A stretch of DNA of 64,000 nt from Beroe forskalii. Its lineage: Eukaryota > Ctenophora > Nuda > Beroida > Beroidae. Every line of letters starts with the position of its first letter. Position 1 is the first letter of the stretch. Below are positions 35,857 to 47,800 of this stretch, in pieces. The notes below the pieces were generated by a model. The model ran no database searches and was not told the DNA's origin. It saw nothing but the letters and a program-made list of their open reading frames with translations. Location: contig WFMF01000381.1 of assembly GCA_011033025.1 (NCBI GenBank), forward strand, positions 108,868 through 172,867, given 5' to 3'. Made by a program: the position numbers and the translations under genes.

Positions 35857-38800
35857 GTGGAAGTAGGGTGGAAATTACGCCTTCATCTGTGACGGAGATC
35901 ATCGTATTCACGGAAGGGGAGGATCCCAACACCTCCCCAACTGAGCTGGAAGTAGGAAATCCTCCCTCAAAGGGCGTCACTGTAACAGTTCTCAAGTTCA
36001 ATCTGACCGAGATCACCGAACTTCAAGAGAATAACGTGAGTGGTGTCTGTAAATAGCGAATATACTTTCAGAATATTGTTCCCAAATTATTGCTCTTTGT
36101 TTACAATTGATTGATTGATTGGACCCTCCAGTGGGAATTTTTGTCTCCCTCATCATGAAATAGAATTTGTAGCTACTTTTCGTAACTTTTCGTGTGTTTT
36201 CAGGATATCTGGGTTACCCAATCCAACATTTTCCTCACGGTGAAAGGAACTGAAGGAGACACCTGGAAGGAGCAAGTTACGAAGCTCCGTCCTCTTGTCA
36301 CAAATCCTGAAAACGTTGATACAACCCCTGGCGAGCTCACATCTACTGATAACTTCGAGGTACATAAACCTTGATTTCCCCCGCTAAGTTGTTTGGTTAT
36401 AGTCTTTTGAAGTCTTACTCTTTACCACTTATCCTCTGTGCATGGATGATTGAAGTTTTCATGCAGTAGAATAGTGTTTTGTATGATATTAAACGAGAAA
36501 ATCTTCCCAGGAAAGTACCGGAGAGTTCCCTGAAAACAAGAAGGTGCCCGGAGATGATAAAAAGATATACACTGACTTCACCACCACAATACACAAGTGG
36601 ATTAATCCCTACAGTAAAGACAAGAACGAGGTTTGCAATGATTGAATTAGTGTTTCCAGAGTCTCTTTTAAGTCTAATTCAGTCTCTTTTTCTGACCGAC
36701 TATTTGTCACGCACTTCTCATCACGCACTTCTTATCACGCACTTCTTATCACGCACTTCTTATCACGCACTGATTATCACGTTTGCAATGATTGATATAG
36801 TGTTTCCAGAGTCTTTTTTAAGTCTAATCCAGTCTCTTTTTTCTGATGCATTATTTGTCACGGTTCACTTATCACCCACTTGTTATCACGCACTTCTTAT
36901 CACGCACTTTTTATCATGCACTTCTTATCACGCAGCACTTCTTATCGCGCACTTCTTATCACGCACTTCTTATCACGCAGCACTTCTCAGGATAATAACG
37001 GAGTTGGTCTTGTAAACGAGTACACTGACGGGTCTCCCGATTCGGAAGACGGCACACTGATAATCTACTACACTGTCGATGAAAATACTGATGAGGAGTA
37101 CGTGCCTAAGATCGATATTTGCTACAAGGAGGTGGAGATCAAGGAGTGTACTAAGCCATCTGAACCGGTATGTAATCTGATCCGGTATGTAATTTGAACC
37201 GGTATGTGATTTTATTTTTGAGCCGGTATGTGTTTTTTACACTAAACACGGTAAAACTCGAATTGGAGTTAGACCAAACCTAGCACCTCGTGTCCGCCGA
37301 CATTGCTCCGACACTGTTAGGAATATAGCTACGGGTTGGTCCCTGAAAGAGTATGGACTAAATGTAAACTATTCTTATTTGTATCCTATACTGGTATTTG
37401 ATCTGAACCAGTATGTAATTTGAACCACATGAAATCATTTTATAACCTCCAATTTCAGACTGACGTGAAGGACGTTACTGCTGTTGTTCTGACCAAGGAT
37501 GAGGATGGTAACACTGCCGTCCATGACAACGAGACCCTCTCCCACGGAAAGGATCTCGATGGTGTAGTCTACAGGAGTGTTATTAAATTCGATACTAGCA
37601 CCATCGAATCTACAGGTAGACATTTTACTCAGCTACCGGGAACAAAGAAAGGTTTCCGGTGGAAAGTTTCTTCTTCACCACCACAATGATATTTTGTCTA
37701 ACATCACAATATTATCGTTTTGAGTGACCTTATATCGTTAAAAGTCGTTGTAAATCCTATTTCCTGTCAGACAACACTTTCGAGACAACACTTGAGGAAT
37801 CTTTCATCCATCTCAACTACTTGGGTACCGAGGAGAGTCCTAACGGAGACGTTGAGGATAAGACCACTCGCACAGTCAACGTTTATAAGGTATATTAAAC
37901 CTGTGGAGCCAAAAAGTTGAAGGGAAGGTTTTTTGTGAGATCTTGACTGGTATGCTAGTCGGTCTAACGCAAGTCAGTTGAAAGGCCGATTGAAAGACCG
38001 GTTGAAAGACCTGTCAAATACCTGATTGTGAATAGTGCGGCTTGACGATAGATCTATTTTACTTATCTACTCTCGAAAAATTAAGAAAGTTCCATAATAT
38101 GAATATGATTGCCGTTCTATGGGATTTTCATTGCCAGATGTCCTTTTGACTGATGAGCAGACATAAGATATATTTTATATTCTACTTTCTCTATTTTCTT
38201 CCTTTTTACTCGATGCTTCGCACATTAAGACATCAATTATTCTGAAACCAACATATTTCAATTACTCCAGATCACAGAACCTTGGGACAGCCCAGATGAC
38301 ATTGACTGGGACTTCATTGAAGATAACCGCGAAGATACTCCAATTGCTACTGTCGTTATTGAAGAATCTCGACTGGGAGGCACTAAAGTCACGGTAAGTT
38401 GAATTTGCAGGATTTATCCTTTAGTTGTTTAAACCAGTACCATGTTTCTTCCCACATTAAATGAGTTTGATTCGTTTCATTCCTCAAGGATCACATGACC
38501 ACCATTTTTCTCCCAGATTGATATCTCGGATACAGTCCGAAGCTGGGTAGAGGAGGATGAACCCAACAATGGGGTTGTCCTTATTGACGATAATGAGGAT
38601 GAAGAGAGTCTCCTCCCGCTTTACGCTGATGACGATACTGCTGTTCCTGACGAGTACCCACCTGTTCTGCAAGTTTGCGAGAAGAAGGTTCCCAGTAAGT
38701 ACCTTGGGGGCAGTAACCGAGTTATATAGGGGCTATACTTACCAAGTCACTTAGGGGTTACTAACCAAGCTATTACGATGGTACATCTCAATTCAATTAA

Positions 38801-40172
38801 AAGATTACTTACTAAGTCACTTAGGGACAACTTACCAAGTCACTTGGGGGTTCTTCTTAATTCATCGATGGGACCTGCCTTTCTTAGTTTCTAACTTTCT
38901 AAGCTCTGTTTCCAAAAACTAAAATACAACCAAATTGCAGTTTCAACACCAGTACCAGTCACAACCGAGATACCCAGGGAGTCGACCAGCTACACCACAG
39001 TTACAACACCAGTAAGTGAAACCGGACAGCTCATAGCAACTAATGTGATGTGATATTATCTTCGTACTAGCATTGTTTGAAACAGTTTAATAAAGGAATT
39101 GGATTCCTAGGCATGCAGTTGTGGAAATAATTGTATTGAGCTTTCGCCTCGTGCAATTATCATTGTGCTTATAGAACTCGGCTTCTCCTCGTGCAATAAG
39201 CACAATAATTGCACTTGGCTTGTAAATATGAGCTTGTAATCTAAACGAAATACCCTTTTCTCAGGGAAGTGCCGCCAAGGGCAAATGTGATAGGCTCACC
39301 AACGGCGAACCCGAACAAGTTGTGGTATACATCGTGGATCCGGATAACACCACGGTTATAACGGACGTGCCCCAGGGCGAGAACTACACCGATCACTACC
39401 CTAACTCTGTTAGGTGTATCTCTGTAAGTACAAAATATCCCAAACTCTGTTAGATGTATCTCTGTAAGTAAATCATGTGTCAAACTCTGTTATATGTATC
39501 TTTGGTAAAGTGTAAGTATTATATCACATCTTGATAGCTTTTTAACTCTGTTTAAACACTTTTAATCAGAAATGATTCTAATTTCTTCCTCAGGATCAAC
39601 CCAATCCAGCAGTACATGTGCTATGATGCACAGGGCTTGTGTAAGAAACAACAAAAGCGTGACGAATATGGAAGGGTAAGTAAACAGAATGACGGCTCGG
39701 GCTCCTCAATTGTGAAATTTCGTTCTTACAGCTGCATTTTGTGACTCACTGACTCCCCTCACCTGTCTTAACAAAATGACTCTATTCGATCAAATGCAGT
39801 GGCCCATGGGTAAAATCCACAACCTGACTTCATAGATAAGACTTTCGATTTGATACTGATTTCTCCTAACCAGGGTCAATGTTAAGGCAAATATTGATTT
39901 TACGAGTGATGTTATTGTAATACTTTTGCTTTTAGATGCACATTTAATAAATGTTTAACTTAAATTCGCCATTTCAGATTCAGACCATTTGCGATTGTTG
40001 CAAGCCGGAAATGGAAACTAGATCACACAGCTTCGATTGCTGGGGAGTGAAGCAAACCCTGTCAATCAAGGCAATCCAATCCTGTAACTGCGAAGAGTGT
40101 GGTACAATGACCCAAGTCGGAGAAAATGAGTTATCATACGGCAGACGAGCGGCGAACTACCTCCTCTTATAG
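35857..40172 (+). CDS. C2: secreted DNRLRE-like double-module protein with C-terminal cystine knot
   Basis: Twelve exons, phases consistent unless noted: 35857-36035, 36204-36359, 36511-36630, 36991-37167, 37459-37615, 37771-37889, 38271-38393, 38517-38694, 38941-39011, 39265-39423, 39594-39675 and 39978-40172 (stop). Module 1 and module 2 each end in a W-containing helix (TTTIHKWINPY; ISDTVRSWVEED) then an NGV(V)L strand and an ICYKEV or VCEKKV Cys. This is the DNRLRE/CBM96-like layout, assigned tentatively. A Thr/Pro linker follows, then a CTCK-like knot: GLCKKQQKRDEYG, ICDCCKPEME, SCNCEECG. Terminal cystine knots dimerise mucins and von Willebrand factor, so dimer or polymer formation is inferred. 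Exon 39594 joins one base out of phase. The upstream signal exon is not found. Close kin of gene A, with the same order but no Pro/Thr tail. Confidence 0.78.
37150..37230 (+). repeat. Splice-donor-derived short repeat (tgaaccggtatgtaat) after C2 exon 4
   Basis: Four or more copies of the exon end plus donor. The same occurs after C1 exon 4 at 33235-33300 with more decay. Each copy is a potential pseudo-donor. Confidence 0.8.
39405..39515 (+). repeat. Splice-donor-derived repeat after C2 exon 10
   Basis: Three copies of aactctgttaggtgtatctc plus the gtaagta donor, decaying rightward. The first is the real exon end. Confidence 0.8.
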
Positions 40173-40583
40173 CGAGTGTTTAGATGAGAACATTGTGTGC
40201 TTTAGATTTATTGGAAAACTTATATAATTAATGTATGACGTGATAGATTTCGGTGCACAAATTTTAATTTTTTGAGTGCTTTTCAGCTGCACATATTAAG
40301 TTTAAAACTTGTCTCGCTATAAAGACCCTCGTTTCATTTAGTCAGGCAAGATTTCATTCCAAATGAATTGACACTGTCAGTAATATAGATTGAATAAATT
40401 CTATTTTCTATTAATTCGTTTTTTCTTCCTCTTATATTCTCAAACATGAACTTCTACTTAATTTAACTCATTGATTTTCAATACAAATACAATTACAAAA
40501 TTGGTTGGAACCCATTTAACCAAATAGTCAAAGATTGATAAACTGATTGCAGAGATCAATAAAATTAGATGAAAATATCATGA

Positions 40584-41029
40584 GGAGCCATCCATAAAGT
40601 ACGTCCGCAAAATTTCGGCTATCTAATATCTTATTATACTTATCCCTCAGCCTCCCCCTATTGTCCGCAAACCGAGATAGTGATACCCACTCCGGACATC
40701 CGCATTTTCATTCTAAATCTTTTGTGCCATCATTTTATGCCCGTTTTCTCAAATACGGTGACAAAAGCAACTTTAATATTTGACTCAATGTCGAAAATCT
40801 AAGTCAAAATTCTAAATAATCGACCATTTTTCATTTTTTGTAGTGTGTAGTGAAAAATCGACAAAATTTTCATAAATGCGGACGTCTGTTGTCAGACAAG
40901 GGGTCAGACAACGTCCGACAAGACGTCCGCATTTGGCCAAACACCCCTCCCGGCCTCCCCCTAATGTGCCTAGCTACGTCCGCATTGGCCAGACTCCCCC
41001 CTCTGCGGACGTCCTTCATGGATGGCCCC
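40584..41029. mobile_element. MITE-like element with ggagccatccataaagtacg ends
   Basis: About 26-bp terminal inverted repeats, left GGAGCCATCCATAAAGTACG and right (reverse complement) GGGGCCATCCATGAAGGACG. They enclose 446 bp with several internal cgtccgcat motifs and no coding. Target duplication is not clear, so it is probably old. Confidence 0.7.
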
Positions 41030-41045
41030 TAACGTAACGTACGTA

Positions 41046-41487
41046 TATAATACCTGATTGGCCCTTAAGGACACTAACGACTTTAAGATTTTTGTCCAAA
41101 CGGCCGGTTAAACTTAAAGAAATGGCCGGTTTAAGTGGGGCCGATTAAATTAAAGGCCAGTTGATTTAGGCCAGACGAAACTTTTATTACATATTACTTA
41201 CATCTTATGTACTGTTAAATTCATTTGATAATCATTATATAACACAGAAATGACCTAAATTATAATATTAGACCAGGATTTGGGTTTTTGATGCAATTTA
41301 CTCAGCATAAGTACGTTTTTGTGGCTATTTTTAGCAAAAATTTCTTGGTTTGGCAACTGCTTGTAAAATTTTTGTCCAAGTGGCCGGTGAAAATGATTCA
41401 AAAATGATCCGATTTGTTCCCATATTAGGGCTGGTTAAAAAAGGTCGGCTAAATAATATAAAGGCCAATATATAAGGTATTATAACG
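41046..41487. mobile_element. Second MITE-like element (tataatacct ends)
   Basis: The left end has tataatacctgattggccc; the right end is its imperfect reverse complement (ggccaatatataaggtatta). The interior repeats ggccggtt motifs. Non-coding. Confidence 0.5.
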
Positions 41488-41877
41488 CGCGCGCAGCAGC
41501 TCAGCGCGCGCGCTACATTTCCCGCTAAAATAAGTTAATTTTGCATTGCGCCATACGCAAAGAACGGCACATATTTGGTACACATAACACTATTTGGCAA
41601 AAGAACGAAAACTATTTTTCAGAAAGAACTGATAGACGTTAATTTCATATAATTATCACAGTTATATTAGCTTCAAACTGAACTCCTGTAACAATGGAGG
41701 GATTTTTTATCGTCCTCTGATCACTAATTTGTTCTTGATATTTCTGCATTTCGTTACATCACATCTACATTTCTTTTTCCAAAGTTCGTGTATAATAGTG
41801 TATAGGTACTGCATTCATGTGTAAAAAGTACCATTGAGATCATCTTTGCAAAGATCTACCGGCGAACTTGATTAACT

Positions 41878-44800
41878 TCACGCACCCACCACGGAAAACA
41901 GTTTCGTTAAATCAATCTGAGAGTAGGCATTCTTGTCTAGGAGAGCTTTCAGGGCGTTGCAAGGCTCGCTCAGGACATTTTCCAAGTACTCAACTTTGTC
42001 CAAGAGGGCAGTTTGTTTCACGAATTTGGCGGCAAAACTCCTGAAAACAGTACAATTTATGGTTTCGACGCTTTATGGAAAAGCTATAATATGAGAAAAT
42101 GGCAGCCTCCATTTTGCTACGAATGCTTCTCGAGTGCTGAGAAGTGAATAGTGAACACCAGTACCTATCCTGTACCAAATCATACGAGGTTGAGCCTGTC
42201 GGTTGACTTTATCTCGTGGCTTCACGTAATATTGAGTTTATTATTCCTTTACTTTTAACAATATATCCGACTAACTTGTAATCAACGAGTGTGAGGTAGA
42301 AGGAAAGTTGGTTGAAAAGCATAGCCTCTGTCACCTCAAAGCGGACGTTGCCCCTGTAAAATGTAAATTGTAAAAGTGCTGAATTATACAGAATGAATGT
42401 ATTTCGTTACTAACAGCAATGGTAAAGTCATTGCGTTGCAACACAATCAATTGCTTAATTGAGATGATGGATGTATGAAAAAATTAAGGCGATTCACTTG
42501 TGACACTGGTTGCAGCGTGAAGTAAGGGGGAGTGATCGTGTGGTATAAGAGCACGCCGTGTCATCACACTTTACCACGCCTCTGTAGTACGTCTGTATGC
42601 AACTGAGGGAAAGAGGAAATTAATTTCAATTTTGAGAAAAAATTCCGCAAAAGACAAAGGAATAAGACAAAGGAATAATCGATTAGTCACATCTGAAGTA
42701 TTTCACAAGTATATGGAAGATCTCTTATTTCCAATTATTAATTCATCTCTAAGTTTAACAAAACTTATCATATCCCTTATAATCTCTTCCACTCACTATC
42801 TAGCAGCCAATATGATCTTGTTCGCCAGGTAGGAGGAAGTAAGGGACTTGTTACAACTCCCACACTGAATCCCAGGTACAGGGGGATTGGGTGTCATATC
42901 GCACAGCGTGGTAATAGAGAGGGTGGTATCACAGTGCTGGCAAGGGATGGACAGAGGCACGCAGTCTTTGTATCGCTCCTGAGAAGAGAAAATGTTCGCT
43001 TTAAAAAGTTAGCGAAAGCACAATGTTGCTTAGCAACCAACTTGTTCACCAAAAGCAAGTGAAAGGACAATGTTGCTTAGTAAGTCTTTGTTTGTTCAAA
43101 ACAACTGTGGGCACAATGTCGCTTGGTAACCCACCTGTTCACATTAAGCAACTGAAGGCACAATGTTGCTTGGTAACCAACCTGTTCACATTAAGCAACT
43201 GAGTGCACAATGTTGCTTGGTAACCACTAACCAACCTGTTAACACTAATCAACTTAAAGCACAATGTTGCTCGGTAAGTTGGTAATCCACCTGTTCACAC
43301 TAAGCAACAGATGGCACCGTGTTGCTTGGTAACCAACCTGTTCACACTCAGCAACTGATTGCACAATGTTGCTTGGTAACCACTAACCAACCTGTTAACA
43401 CTAAGCAACTGAAGGCACAATGTTGCTTGGTAACCAACCTGTTCACACTAACTCACTAAGTTACTGAAGGCACAATGTAGCTTGGTAACCAACCTGTTCG
43501 CTCAAAGCAACTGAAGGCACAATGTTGGTCTCCTCTGCAGCCAGGGATCGCTTGTAGCTAGTGGGGTCGAGTCCCAGGCACTCTGCTATCAGGGCTCCGT
43601 CCGTGCCTGGGGAGGAGAGGATCTACTTCAAATTAGGATTGGAGAATCAAATGTTAAAATTTATGGATTTCAAACAGCTCATGAGTAATAAAAAGCGATA
43701 ATTGGTTGATCAAGGATGTGAATCAACTTTTTTTAATCATCAGCGTTCTTGTAGAATTAGAAATAAAGAATAGAAAGAATGTTAATGAACGACCCATTTC
43801 ATTCACTGATTGCTATAGCACTGGTCGTATACTGGGTATTTGTAAGAATTTTCGCCATTGACTTCAAACATAACAGGATATGATAGATTAGAGTCTTTCA
43901 TACCTGACACTGACTTGGCTGACTACTTAGCTATAGAATGGAAATCCGGAATTCGATACTCCTGTATGAGTGTACATGTAAGATTTACCTTCAATAGGAC
44001 TGCAAAGTCGGGACACCACTGGGTGGATCTGGGAGGAGAGGTAATAGTGCTTGTCCACCTTCAACTGATCTGGTGGGAAAAAACTACATGTTAGCACAAC
44101 ACTCGAATAGTGCATGATTCTAAACACTAAAGCGGTCAACTTGTCTACCTACACACCGTATATATCTGGTAATGAGATTCCATAATTTGACAAATTACAT
44201 TATGGATGGTTGCGATTAGGGTTTGGTTTCTAAGGCTCCAAGGGACAGTTAATCAGCAACTTGCCTGGTTTTTCAGCTATTTCCGAGGGGTGGTAAGCCC
44301 GCTGGGTGGGTGCGGTGGAGGTACCATCCTCACAGATGACGTACTCGATGACGTCACCCGAGACTACTCTCTTTCCTTGAGATATGAGACGCAGAGCTAC
44401 CTGGGGAGATGCAGACTTTGGGGGCACTGACGAAACAAGCTTATTGGTTTAATGGGTTACTAAAAGTCAAGCTAATCAGCACGAATTCATATGCAGTTTG
44501 GAGTCTAATGTGGACGTCCACTATCTAGATTGATCTAATTAGCTGAATTAGGAGACAACCAATCACAAGTGTGTCGGGCTACTTGGATACTGCCCGATTG
44601 TTTTACTTTAGATAGCCCAGACCTCCACACTTCGAATGTTTTACTTTAAATAGCCCAGACCAGTAGACCTCCACACCAACCCTCGAATCCCCTAATTTCT
44701 ACAAAAGGTCCGCGTGAACTCACGTGCTTCACTATTCTATCTTATATTTCCCATCCCTATTCACTGTGAGACATGGAGAAACCATTATCAGTTCAATTCC

Positions 44801-47800
44801 GTGTCACAAATTAGGACTACAGTCCAATTTATTGACGTAAACATAATTCTAATCAATTTGCAGTTCAATTTTTTGAAGCCTCCAACGACAACAATCTTCG
44901 ATCGATCGCCTGCTAAAACTCGTTTTATAGCTAAATCTAGAGGCCTTTAAGCAACATGTAGAAGTAAAACACAATCTGAGCAAAAGTCTTTGAGATAGAG
45001 TTGTTCAAAGTAGCGCAAAATTGCGTTTTAGCGCAAATTACTTTATTTTAGTTGTTTTACGCTGTTTTGATGACGTCATTACAGCACCAAAGTTGGCCCA
45101 AACCTACTTCTGCAAGTCCGCCTTGGTACAAAATCTCAAGATAAGTCGTAACTCTTTGCCTTAGAATAAAAGTTTTTCCCCAGAAAACGCCTTTTTGTGA
45201 TAAACCTCTTTCAAATTGGCTTCGTCGAGTCGGCATGCCGACTGGCCTTATGCTAGTTATATTTTAGATTAGCAGATTGGAGGAAGACACAGGACAGTAA
45301 AACGCAATTTAAATTTCAGATCAAATGAAAGATCAAAACAGCATCGGATCGTTCAATTATTTTAATTTTGAAAAAGATGCAAAAACTATTTCCCAGCTAC
45401 GCAAGAAAAATCTGCATAACATGGTAATCTAAATCTTTTCTGTATAATCACATACTATACACCGCAATAGTAATGTCCTGTACGGAGCCCCTCAGTTTCG
45501 ATTCCTTGTTTGATAACATGCCGTACAGTAAGGATCTACACTGAGTTCACCATGGTTAGGCACATAGACACCCATTATTACTACGACATAAGTTGGTTTT
45601 ATACCTCTTGTCTAATGGAAATGTTTCCTTGCGTTTGACAATTGATGCTCACACAGTACTAATTCATTTCCAATTTGATGTTATATAAGCTAGTCTTTAT
45701 GTGAGAGACGAGGCGGAAGAACCGACCATCAAGTGCAGCTCACCGGACTACGGAATCAATCTAAATCTTTTCTGTACATAATCATAAGCCGCAATAGTAA
45801 TGTCCTGTACGGGAGCCCCTCAGTTTCGATTCCTTGTTTAACATGCCGTACAGCAAGGATCTACACTGAGTTCACCATGGTGAGGCTATAGACACCCATT
45901 CCGCCTGGCCAGGGCAGTAACCCCACGGTAAAAAAGAAAACTGGCCAGGGTATAAGTTAGAGATTTGAGTGTCACAGGGTGATAGATATAATAATAATAT
46001 ATAATATATATATATCATGATAATTGAGACAAATTTAAAACGATGAGATGTCAAGAACGGGAAATGTAGAGCTCTGATCGACGTCAGGTTTGTTGCCAGC
46101 TGGTCTAAGATGGAAAAATATTTATAGGCTATAAGAGAAGTTCTGATGACGTCTTTATCACGTCACTATGACGTCAACTTAGCGAAATTTTATTGCTTTT
46201 AAAGAAAATAGGCTTTTCGAAATCCATTTTCACCAAGAAGGAAAGGAGATAGCTCTCTGATTTTTCAGAATGATTTTAGCAAATTTAAAAGAGCTTTCAG
46301 AAAATCATATGGATCATTGGGCTATCTCGATTTTCATCGAGATATACGCGATTTTCTAAGGTACCGTGAAAAATCGATTTCCAAATTATAGGACAAAAGT
46401 TAAATGAGTGAGGTGTCAAGAATCAACTTATCTTGGAGATGAGACCGGTCAAAGTATGTTGTACTAAGGCGGAATTGTGTGATAGGCTATATGGGAAGTT
46501 GGTTTCGAGCTTATTTGGTGCTGTGATGACGTCATCAAAATCGTAAAAAACCACTAAAATAGCGTATTTGCGATAGAACGCTATTTTGCGCTACTTTGGA
46601 CATCTCTAACTCAAAGAGTTTTCATCGGATTATGTCTTACTTTGATCTGCTGCTTTTAGACCTTGAGATTTAGCAATGTAACGAGTTTCAGGGCGATCGG
46701 TCGAAGATTGTTGTCGTGAGAGGCTTCTAAAAATTGAACTGCAAATTGATTGAAATTACGTTTATGACGAAAAATTGTACTGTAATCCTATTCTGTGATA
46801 CGATGGTGAACTGATAATGGTTTTTCTATGTCTCACAGTGAATAGGGATGGGAAATATACGATGAACTAGTGTAGCACGTGAGTTCACGCGGATGTTTTG
46901 TAGAAATTAGGGGATTTAAAGAAATTGATATTTACACGGGATTTTCGACTTGATTATGTTAAAATGAGTTTAAATATGACTTCTGCACGTGAAATTAGAT
47001 CTGGTTGCCTTATTTCAGCACGTGAGTACACAGGGACGTTTTGTAGAAATTAGGGGATTTGAAGAAATTGATATTTACACGGGATTTTCGACTTTCTTAC
47101 GTTGAAATGAGTTCAAATACGACTTATGCACGTGAAATTAGATCTGGTTGCTATATTTCAGCACGTGAGTTCACGTGGACGATTTGTAGAACTTAAGAAA
47201 TATATCAATTCTAGTAATTCCTAGCTAGAATAACATAGTTTTGGACTTCGTCAGGGTGAGTTATGTGGGTTAGATTTGCGTGTGGGGCTAGTAACGTGGG
47301 TTTGTGGGCTACGTGGGGCAAACGTGGGTCAAACTGCGCTGAGCAAGTAAGATGGGTTCAAACTACATACATCAGTCAAGATATCACCACCAAAACCGTT
47401 GGACAGTTGGTCTAGTAACCCCGCGGGTTTGGATGTGACAACGGAACCGAAAGAGGCAAATGGGCTGATCACATCCAAACCAGCGGTTACACCACAAATC
47501 GTCCAACGGTTTTGGTGGTGGTGATTATTACTACAACATAAGTTGGTTTTATACCTTTGTCTAATGGAAATGTTTCCCTTGCGTTTGACAATGATGCTCA
47601 CCAGTATAATTCATTTTCAATTTGATGTTATATAAACTAGTCTTTATGTTGAGAACGAGGCGGAAGAACCAAACCATCAATGCAGCACCCAGTAAATTAG
47701 GCAAAAATATGATCTATATGAGTTCTTGATCCTCAGAACTGACAGGCGGCTGTTATAGCTTTTTTGGACCATTCTCTGTGTTCCTGCATATCCACTCCCC

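Larger units (their letters stand above)
31795..38960 (+). repeat. 3.85-kb tandem duplication that produced C1 and C2
   Basis: Homology starts at actctttgttcactaattca (31795 and 35642) and continues through all eight module exons and most introns. Exons are near-identical; introns differ by indels, a palindrome and repeat length. The copies part at the Ser/Thr or linker exon. Confidence 0.9.
40173..41877. other. C2-POLA1 intergenic interval
   Basis: C2's 3' flank has aataaa near 40393. The rest is mostly two small inverted-repeat elements (separate entries) and a gcgcgcgc-rich palindrome near 41487-41514. No gene supported. Confidence 0.6.

Noticed and set aside
44714-44950. Frame [14 protein letters not shown], repeated near-identically at 51036-51275
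   Set aside because: Conserved only because the intronic segment is duplicated; it is an arm of the foldback element and non-coding.
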